A stretch of DNA of 64,000 bases, taken from NCBI GenBank assembly GCA_036250195.1, contig JAVHZZ010000003.1, positions 56,233,021 to 56,297,020 of the forward strand, in the 5' to 3' direction. The translations under genes were made by a program, and so were the position numbers. Under the pieces are notes generated by a model. The model saw only the letters and a program-made list of their open reading frames with translations, was not told the DNA's origin and made no database searches. The DNA is from Mixophyes australis. Its lineage: Eukaryota > Chordata > Amphibia > Anura > Limnodynastidae. Shown here piece after piece: positions 56,019 through 64,000 of this stretch; within the stretch, counting starts at the first letter, position 1; each line of letters begins with the position of its first letter.

Positions 56019-57177
56019 ATATGGACAAAGGCATTTGGCCACACCTGTTAATTGTTGAAATGAGGTGTTTCAGTCAGGCCTGTTGCCAGAGGTGTATAAA
56101 CACAAGCACCTAGCTATGCAGTTTCCATTTGCAAATATTTGTGACACAAAAGGGGTCGTTCTGAAGAGCTCAGTGTCTTCCAGCGTGGTACTGTGATAGG
56201 ATGCCACCTTTACAATAAGACTGTTTGTAAAATGTCATCCCTGCTGGATATTCCGCAGTCATCTGTAAGTGATATTATTAGAAACTGGAAGCATTTAGAA
56301 ACAACAACAACTGAGCCACGAAGCAGAAGAGCAGAATCAGTAAAATCAAAGAACAGGGACAATAACTGCTTAGGCGCATGGTGTGTAAAATTCGCTAACG
56401 CTCTGCGGGATCTTAATGGAATGGGTTTCATGGCCAAGCAGCTGCCTGCAAACCTCCCATCACCAATGCCAAGCATCAGATGGAGTGGTGTAAAGCACAT
56501 CGACACTGGACTGTGGAGCAGTGGAAATGTGTTCTGTGGAGTGACGAATCACGCTTCTCTGTTTGGCAGTCAGATGGGCGAGTCTGGGTTTGGTGGATGC
56601 CAGGAAAACATTACCTGCCTAACTGAATTATGTCAACAGTAAAGTTTGGTGGAGGGCTAATGGTATTGGGCTGTTTTTCAGGATTATCTCCAGTGAAGGG
56701 CAATCTTAATGCTTCAGCATACCAAGTCATTTTGGATAATGCTGTGCTCCAACTTTGTGGCAACAGTTTGGGAAAGGCCCTTTTCTATTCCAACATGACT
56801 GTACCTTAGTGCACAAAGCAAGGACTTCAAAGACCTGGTTTGATGAAATCGTTGTGTGGAAGAACTTGACTGGCCCGCACAGAGCCCTGACCTCAACCCC
56901 GTCGAACACCTTGGGGATGAACTGGAATGGAGATTGGGAGCCAGACCTTCTCGTCCAACATCAGTGCCTGACCTCATAAATGCTCTACAGAATGAATGGG
57001 CACAAATTCCCACAGAAACACTCCAACATCTCACGGAAAGCCTTCCAAGAAGAGTGGAAGCTGTCATTGCTGCAAAAGGGGGACCAACTCCATATTAAAG
57101 TATATGTATTTGTATACAATGTCATTACAGTCCCTGTTGGTGTAATGGTCAGGCTTCCGAATACTTTTGTCCATATA
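56018..57177 (+). mobile_element. Tc1-like transposon, full length but inactive
   Basis: The left end TATATGGACAAAGGCATTTG and the reverse-complemented right end TATATGGACAAAAGTATTCG are inverted repeats. The element is embedded in TA repeats on both sides, as expected from TA target preference. The length of about 1.16 kb suits a Tc1 element with one transposase gene. It is related to the fragment at 13641-13999. Confidence 0.92.
56150..57098 (+). pseudogene. Tc1 transposase, frameshifted
   Basis: The N-terminal part reads RGTVIGCHLYNKTVCKMSSL and LDIPQSSVSDIIRNWKHLET (helix-turn-helix DNA-binding). The middle is broken into several frames; FHHTT-type text is lost, but ITNHASLFG-like residues near 56545 mark the first catalytic Asp region. 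The 3' part (56856-57098) reads WPAQSPDLNPVEHLGDELEW, the conserved Tc1 motif with the second Asp and the third acidic position, and ends VEAVIAAKGGPTPY. At least two frame changes prevent a single product of the usual ~340 residues. Confidence 0.9.

Positions 57178-57212
<35 letters not shown>
57178..57212. repeat. (TA)n microsatellite
   Basis: About 16 TA units directly right of the Tc1 terminus; together with the left (TA)n it shows insertion into an existing TA repeat. Confidence 0.9.
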
Positions 57213-57214
<2 letters not shown>

Positions 57215-58570
57215 TAACAGCTGCAGTATTTTATTTTACTGGTCTATTGAAACCTCCCCTGGTCTATAAAGGACCAGAACCGGCAATACCCTTAGGTGAA
57301 CCTAGATGGTTAGGGGGTGCCTAAAGTACTGAATGTGTGAAAACATTTCTCTCATTCAGTTTTTTTAATGCCCTTGCAACGTCCCCCCAGCTGCCATTAC
57401 TTCTTACATGTTAACCCGCTGGCTGCTGCTCCTTCATGTCAGTGTTATGCTGGGAGTGTGGCGCTTACCCATGATGTCACAGCCAAGCGCCACACCACTC
57501 CCTGTCCTAGGAGGGCTGGGGGCGTGCCTAGGACCTGTGATCTAACATAGATAGATTTAAGGTAGTACTTGTGCTACGGAGTCTGCTTAAATGGACAGAG
57601 TTATGTGATAATTCAGTAAAGGAATCCTGATCAGCCAAATATCTATGATAGATCGTATTGATGTTCCATTAATTAATTATTTTCAAGACTGTAAATCGAG
57701 TGTTTATACAGGTCACAGAAATCTGAGGACTTTAATAGTATAATATTAACATTTACTTATATAGCGCTAACATACTCCTCAGCATTTTACTAAAAAAAAT
57801 AAGGCTGGAAGCCCTATTTATTAATATTGTGGATATTGAAGATTTTATATTGCTGCAATCCAATGCAACAAGAAAGGTTCACCAAGGCAGCCGAACGATG
57901 CTCAGCTCCCTGGAGATACTGTCTGGTAGTGGTAAGAAGAGCCTTGCCGCTCGCCAGGTCAATGTAGAGTCAGCCCACGCACGTGTGAGCTGGTTTGCCG
58001 GCTCGCACATGCTCACTGGAACTGAAAGCTCAGACTTAGGATTCCAGTTCCAGATTCGTTAAACAAAAAAAAAAAAGAAAAAGTTTTACAATGAAAAATT
58101 GTAAAAAAAAACAAACTTTGTTAGTAAAATAAAGTATTTTTTCTCCATTTTTTTTTCTTATAAAGTATTTTTCCTTACAGTTCCTCTGGTTATAACCATC
58201 CTGAGATGACAATAGAGATAGGAAGACAGTAGCAGTACTTGTACTTCCGTTTTTACCTGATTTAGGGCTTGTCTCCATCTGTGTAGATGAGTGGTAATCC
58301 TGTCAAAAAGTACAGGGTGGGCAAGGAAGTGATTCTGGAGCTTGATAAGCTTGTCTAATCAGATGAGATTTCAGGGAAATCTTGAAGGTTTGGGGTAAGT
58401 ACAAGGGATTCATAAAGGATTGTAGTGGTGTATGTCTGCTTAGGGTATGGCCATTGCAATAGAATTGAATTTCAATAGTCAGTGGGGGAAATAATGAGTG
58501 CATGCATTAAAGTTTTTGCATTGTCTTGCATAAGGCGAATGCATATACTGAATATAATACTTAGACATAC
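57213..58570. other. stretch without recognisable genes
   Basis: A short SINE-tail-like piece (TTACTTATATAGCGCTAACA) lies near 57755, and A- and T-rich runs at 58060-58170. Otherwise nothing was recognised. Confidence 0.4.
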
Positions 58571-58571
58571 T

Positions 58572-58893
58572 GGGCCCGATTCATTAAGGAAAATTAAGCA
58601 AAAGGAAGCAAGTAAGGCAAAACCATGTTGCATTGGATGGGGAGGTAAATTTAAAATGTGATGGCAGATTTATAGTTGAGGTAGGGCATGTCCTAGATCA
58701 ACTTTAAATTTCAGTGTACAAATAAGCTATCAAGTATTTGTGTGGTACATGAAAAAACAGCCAGTATTTACCTTACGTGCAAAATAATAAACTCATTTGC
58801 ACACCTTGCATTGCAACATGGTTTTGTCCAGAAAACATTGAGTATGAAAACTTACTCAATTTTTTGCTTAACTTTCCTTAATGAATCAGACCC
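58572..58893. mobile_element. palindromic MITE, GGGCCTGATTCATTAAGG family, copy 3 (uninterrupted)
   Basis: Starts GGGCCCGATTCATTAAGG and ends CTTAATGAATCAGACCC. It contains GCAAAACCATGTTGCATTGG and its complement GCATTGCAACATGGTTTTGT. It preserves the sequence GGGCATGTCCTAGATCAAC that ERV2 interrupted in another copy. Confidence 0.85.
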
Positions 58894-59007
58894 ATTGTAT
58901 GTAACAAGATTTGGAGACAGATTGGACAAATTAGATGTGGGGAACAAAGGGTAGTTCTAAGTTCTAAGATAACACCTAGGCAATGATCTTGATGGATAGG
59001 GTTTGGG

Positions 59008-59755
59008 CAGCGCGGTGGCTTAAGCTGGGTACATTCTACACTGTTTTCGTCCAATAATCGGCACAAACAGCCAACATACGACCGCTCATTCAAAAGTCGG
59101 GTCAGTGTGTGCAGTGACACAATGGTCGAAAGTCTGCCCAAATGAACGATTATCGCCTCATTTGGTTGGTCGTACCGTTTAATATTTTTGTTCAAATCTC
59201 ATTTCCGCTGTGTAGTGTGTATAAACTTCCGACCGATCCACAACAGTAAGTGCGAAATTACAGTCATTGCTCACGACAACATGGCTGTAAAAAAAAGTTG
59301 CTAAAGGGACGTCCGCTCTTCCCTTTATCGTCCTAAACAAGGCTAGTGTGTATGCAGTTCATGGACCGAGCGATCGGAATATCGACCGCATGTAAAATCG
59401 CTCGGCATAAAAAGTTGGTCGAAATTTCTGTAGTGTGTACCCAGCTTTAGTGGCTAGAATTTCTGCTCACAGCACTGGGGTCATGAGTTCAATTCCCAAA
59501 CATGGCCTTATCTGTGCGGAGTTTTTTATGTTCTCCCCGTGTTTGCGTGGGGGGGCTCTGGTTTCCTCCCACATTCCAAAAACATACTAATAGGTTAATT
59601 AGCTGCTTTCAAAATTGACACTAGTCTATCTGTGTGTGTGTATATTAGGGAATTTAGACTGTAAGCTCCAATGGGGCAGGGACTGATGTGAGTGAGCTCT
59701 CTGTACAGCGCTGCAGAATTAGTAGCGCTATATAAATAGCTGATGATGATGATGG
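59008..59755 (+). repeat. tRNA-derived SINE split by a MITE
   Basis: The head GGCAGCGCGGTGGCTTA stops at 59022 and resumes at 59447 with TTAGTGGCTAGAATTTCTGC. The usual CAGCACTGGGGTCATGAGTT, TCTCCCCGTGTTTGCGTGG and GCGCTATATAAATAGCTGAT follow. The gap is filled by a palindromic MITE. Confidence 0.85.
59023..59446. mobile_element. MITE with TTA target duplication (PIF/Harbinger type)
   Basis: The ends AGCTGGGTACA and TGTACCCAGCT are perfect inverted repeats, and TTA is duplicated at 59020-59022 and 59447-59449. A 3-bp TTA/TAA duplication is characteristic of PIF/Harbinger elements. The interior contains several CGATC/GGTCG-type inverted stretches and no coding. Confidence 0.85.
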
Positions 59756-60282
59756 GTTTATTTTTGCATTTGTTGTCAACAGAATTAGAGATGTCAGGTA
59801 AGTAGCTTATGTTAGCTGGTGGTAAAGATTAATACAGCTCAGTTTTTGAATGAATTAGCAGAAGGCCATTCAGTAACGCGTTCGAACAGAAATGGTGAAA
59901 GATCCTGAAAAGATAAATAAATTGAGTATCATCCGCACAGAAGTAATACTGAAAGCCAAAGGAACATATTAGTGGTATAAATAGTGAAGGGCAGAGGGTC
60001 TAGGGCCTTGTGGTAATGCAACCGATATGAAAAGGGCAGTATGTTAAAGATCTAAGGATTTCTATGAGAAGTGGTCAATGATGCAAAATTGATGCAGCAG
60101 ACAAGTCAAGCAGAATTGGAAATTAGTAGAGGCCTTTAGATTTAGCAGTGAGTAAATTGACCACTTTAGTTAGTGCAATCTCCGTGGATTGTTGGGAACA
60201 AAAGCCTGACTGAAGATGTCCAATAGGTTGTGTGAGGAAAGGAAGCCTGTGTGGTGAGTGTAAGCAAGTCTCTCAAAAAGAT

Positions 60283-60320
60283 TTGACCTCATAAATGCTC
60301 TACAGAATGAATGGTCGCAA
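60283..60320 (+). repeat. Tc1 scrap
   Basis: GACCTCATAAATGCTCTACA followed by GAATGAATGG matches 56969-57000 of the Tc1 transposon almost exactly. It is followed by a short TA run. Confidence 0.6.
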
Positions 60321-60494
60321 ATATATATATATATATGACTATTTTAGTGAAATGCAACATTGGAATGCTCACAATATTACTCTTGAACCCCTGGACAACA
60401 GCCCCCGGCTTCTCTGGTGATTTAAAATGGATTTTTTACAGTATCATATTTTATATGAATCTGTATGTCTACTAGGGCTGGTTAAGTAACAATG

Positions 60495-60729
60495 GGCCTG
60501 ATGTAGAGTCGGACACAAGTCCAACTCACAAGTGCAAGTGCAGTAGACAAGGATCTGGGGCACAACTATGTGGCATAATATGAACTGGGGGCACATGAAA
60601 AAACAGTCAGTATTTAACTTATGTGCAAAACAGAAATCTAGTTTGCACCCCTTGCAATGTAACATGGTTTTGTCCAGGAGACTGAAATAAGATACCTCTT
60701 CATTTAAGATCCTTAATGAATCAGGCCCT
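60495..60729. mobile_element. palindromic MITE, GGGCCTGATTCATTAAGG family, copy 4 (partial)
   Basis: The right arm is clear (ACATGAAAAAACAGTCAGTA, AACATGGTTTTGTCCAGGAG, CTTAATGAATCAGGCCC). The left arm begins GGGCCTGATG but most of it is replaced by unrelated sequence. Confidence 0.7.
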
Positions 60730-61154
60730 AGGTGTTTGCCTGTGAGGATCAGCACACAGGCGCACACCGCAAAAGAACACTATATATTTTAATATTTTCT
60801 ATTTTTCAATACTTGTCCATTTTGAAACGGTCATTCAGTGAAATCTACTGTTTTTTTAAAAAAGGGTGATTGTGTGTGAGGGTAGAACATTGCAGCTACT
60901 GCAAAAAAATATGTCATCTGCCATGCCACCAACTGAAGCAAGCCCAATAGATAAATTAAACAACAAAAAAAATTTAGTGTAAGGTGCAACAGATAAAAAT
61001 GGTGAAGTGCTACGCACACACTAAATTTGGAACATTACACATCATGCATGATGGAGAGTGAAGAGGCAGTAACAATCGGATGTCATTAGATGGACAGAGG
61101 CATCAGTAACTATTTATTTGATACCCAATTCTAAAGCACTACCTAATTTTCTGT

Positions 61155-61565
61155 CGCTATATAAATCAATGAAGATGCTGAGAGATGAAGGTGGCCTGCA
61201 CCCATATTACAAAAATTCAAAGATTAGGCATAAAATACATTGCTACAGCATTCATCTGTAAACAAGAGCAGGGCTTTCCTTACCTTGCCGTTATATAAAT
61301 AAATGTAGATGCTGAGAAATGAAGGTCGACTGCACTCCTACTACAATAATTCAAAGATTAGGCACACAATACATTGCCAGAGCATTCATTGGTAGCCAAG
61401 AGCAGGGCTTTCCTTACCTTGCCACTATATAAATAAATGAAGATGCTGAGAGATGAAGGATACCTGCAGCCATACTAAAAGCCTTCAAAGACTATGCACA
61501 CAATACAATACATTGCCAGAGTATTCATCAGTTGCCATGGGCAGGGCTTTCCTTACCTTGTTTTA
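61155..61565. repeat. ~135-bp tandem repeat, three units
   Basis: AGATGCTGAGAGATGAAGG recurs near 61172, 61308 and 61441. Each unit also has TTCAAAGATTAGGCA (or a variant), ATACATTGC and GCAGGGCTTTCCTTACCTTG. Units differ at many positions. Confidence 0.85.
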
Positions 61566-62289
61566 TTTATATGCTCTGTGCCATAATGCTGCCTTTCTGA
61601 ATCAAACCAGGGGACTCATATTTATTTGTGGGGAGGGAGGGTTGAACATTCATTTCCCCGGGGGAAGCTTCGTCCAACCCTGGGGTAAAGGGGACTTGCC
61701 AAGACTTGCAGCAGAGACAGTCCCAAGAAGCGGTGTACCCACTCTGATGCCAGGACAATTGTGACACATCACACTGCCACTGCGTCCCTGCTAGTAACAG
61801 GCAGCCGGGGCACAAAACCTGTAATTAAATTATTACTGCCTCCTGAGTGAACATGGGGGGTGGCGTTCTCTTGGCCCCATTCTCCTATCTTAGTTCTACC
61901 GGTTCCTGCTCATAAGCTTTTACTACATTGAGTTAAGTCCTGGGGGCATCCGAGTACTTGTGAGTGCGTCCAAATCTATGTGAAAGGCGGTTGCTATAGG
62001 TGAAGACCTCTCCTGTTAGTTCTAAAAGCTTATGACATCGTAAAGGATTATATCCTGGGACCAGTGGTGTAAGGACAATATAACCTTCCATTATTTGGTT
62101 TTGCTATTAATTGTTAGCTGACTCCCATTGCTCTCTCCGCCACAATTTTTGTTTAAATAAAACAAAATTAAATGTGACCTTTTGCCAAATTTACATTGAT
62201 GTGCGTATGGCTATTTATTTGTTCAATTACAGAGATAGTAAGTCTGAACTTGAAAAGGAAGTTTGGATGCAATGACAGGGAGATATCAA

Positions 62290-62625
62290 CAATATGCAGT
62301 TTATTATTTTTTTAATTGAATGAGAGAAAGCAAATGCAATGATGGCAAAGTTACAAAATCCTTCATTAAGACAACTTGCTGCAGACTTTGGCCAAAATTG
62401 GTGAAAATTGGGACAGTTGTGAAGGGATCATTATAAAATACACTTGATAACGACTGGAAATTAATGTTAATGCTATATATAAATAGTACTATTGGAGCAA
62501 AAACAGCTCAAAATGAAATTATATTACCTGTTTTTCACAATTTTTAATTAAATACAAATACAAAACCAAACCCAAAACTTTTCATCTTTTTTTTCCAAAA
62601 CCGGTAGCCGACCCGTCTTAAGAGT
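62290..62625. mobile_element. possible hAT terminal fragment
   Basis: GGAGCAAAAACAGCTCAAAA, a poly-A-rich stretch and AATACAAAACCAAACCC run in the same order as the right end of hAT copy 3 (52880-53060: GGAACAAAACAGAGCC, CAGATCCAAAACCAAAACC). No terminus or target duplication is recognisable. Confidence 0.4.
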
Positions 62626-62639
62626 ATTATGTTAATATT

Positions 62640-64000
62640 ACGTTACTTAACTATATTGTATACAAGTGAGTCAACAAATACATTTTAAAGATAACTATTT
62701 TACAAAAAAAATAGCATATGGCAATCACTTGCCTAATTAATTAGCAGTTATTAAACTTATATTAAAAGCATTTAATATAAACAAATATGCTTATAAATAA
62801 ACTCTGATCCTACGGCATATGCATCCTACAAACATTTTTAATTGTTCCCAAATTGTATCATCACAATTATATTACATCACAAGATAAGTGGCCTATTAAT
62901 TATTAAAGTGTTTTCCTTTATTTTTTATTATCCACTATGCTGTATACAACACAGACAAATAACAAACAAAGTCCCCCACGCAGCCAGCCAGAAGTAAATG
63001 GTACAGAAGACATTAATCCAGTACAAATCCCTAACAGAAATGTCTTATCAACATTTGTATTCATTTGATAGTACTTATGAACTCTGGCAATTTCCATTTT
63101 TACAAATTAGAAACAAAAAATTGTTTAGTTTATGCTATAACACTTCCATCAAAATATCAGATGTGAAGACATTTTATTATTTGCAAATGTAAGAAAAATT
63201 ATGTCACTTCTGAATTAGAATTACTCAGTTGAATATTTATGAAGTACTACAACTTGATTCTCTTATCCAACATGAGAAGCCAAGTGCAACGCTAAAGTAA
63301 TAATATCACTACTTGATGCAGGAAAATGTTTGCACAGAAAATATGTGCACTTCGAAATCAGCAGGAAAGTAATGAGCACAAATTCCCATCATTTATAAAA
63401 ACTGCACTGACAGGTTAGAGGCATAGGATATGCGGCAATGTTTTTGTTGCAGTTGCTACTTACCTTTTGTGAATGCAACATTCTAATCTTAATCCTAAAT
63501 CAGCTCTTTTCATTAAAACCTTCCCTTTTCAAACCAAGGTTCACCCTGCTTTATAGGTATAGTCCTGTACTGAGCACCATATCTGGGAATCATTGCATCT
63601 GCAGCCTAAATTCAAAAAATACCCCCATAGCGCTAATTAAGCCCTGGAATTGCCTCTACTGGCAGATGTAATGAAGTAATTATGTACTGGGGCTCCACAG
63701 TACAGTACAAAGAAAGCACAATGAAAAAAAGAACTCATAGCTCTGTCATTTACATAAAATATAACCAGGTGATTGTATTTTAGATAATTGTTGATCAATC
63801 AACTAAATAATAGTTTTAATAATAATAATATATGATTTACACTGTAACATGTGCAAATGTTCAAATGGCTTCTGTCAATAGTGCTCCCACTTCACAGTGG
63901 AAATGTGCTCTCTGTTTTGTTGGTGATTATAAAAACAGGTAACTTGTCCTAACAATTGTCCTTGCAATATAACAGAATATTCCCTCAGTCCTCAGACACA
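62640..64000. other. stretch without recognisable genes
   Basis: A/T-rich sequence with no convincing coding, repeat family or RNA gene seen. Confidence 0.4.

Overview
The window looks like a piece of a large, repeat-rich vertebrate genome, most probably an anuran amphibian. This rests on one host gene whose residues match vertebrate COLEC11 and on a repeat mix of hAT, Tc1, CR1-like, L1-like, Helitron-like and gamma/epsilon-like retroviral elements, tRNA-derived SINEs and many palindromic MITEs. The species cannot be named from the sequence. No bacterial operons, CRISPR arrays or complete RNA genes are visible. Almost everything is transposable-element (TE) sequence, much of it nested.

Layout. 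0.1-1.6 kb: broken tyrosine-recombinase-like gene with exon-like blocks. 2.1-3.8 kb: internally deleted hAT element (copy 1). 5.7-8.8 kb: two decayed LINEs on the minus strand, an L1-like 3' end and then a CR1/L2-like RT that carries a hAT MITE and a SINE. 10.4-11.0 kb: Helitron-like 5' ends. 11.2-13.2 kb: two minus-strand exons of the host gene COLEC11 (signal peptide exon and first collagen exon); the remaining exons must lie beyond base 1. 13.6-16.8 kb: Tc1 fragment and a 2.8-kb element bounded by inverted GAAACGCGTTG motifs. 17.7-19.4 kb: MITE, SINE-like repeats and a decayed satellite. 19.4-26.8 kb: ERV1, a provirus with almost identical LTRs but ruined coding. 27.4-33.2 kb: hAT copy 2, full-length, with exact 8-bp target duplication, a transposase frame broken by one stop, and two tandem arrays of 100-bp period. 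35.1-35.9 kb: diverged solo LTR of the ERV2 family. 39.8-48.1 kb: ERV2, with a proline-tRNA-type primer site, a long gag frame, and vestigial pol and env. 49.9-53.3 kb: hAT copy 3, whose coding part runs opposite to its termini. 54-57 kb: MITE in a repeat with a hammerhead-like motif, long microsatellites, Tc1 transposon. 58.5-62.6 kb: MITEs, a split SINE and a tandem repeat. The rest is sequence in which nothing could be recognised.

The nesting gives relative ages. ERV2 and a hAT MITE both sit inside an older palindromic repeat. A TTA-type MITE sits inside a SINE. Another MITE sits in the last bases of hAT copy 3. Eight-base duplications flank seven independent hAT-type insertions, so hAT activity has been a major force here. 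Only COLEC11 is likely to serve the host; no cooperation between the other genes is apparent.
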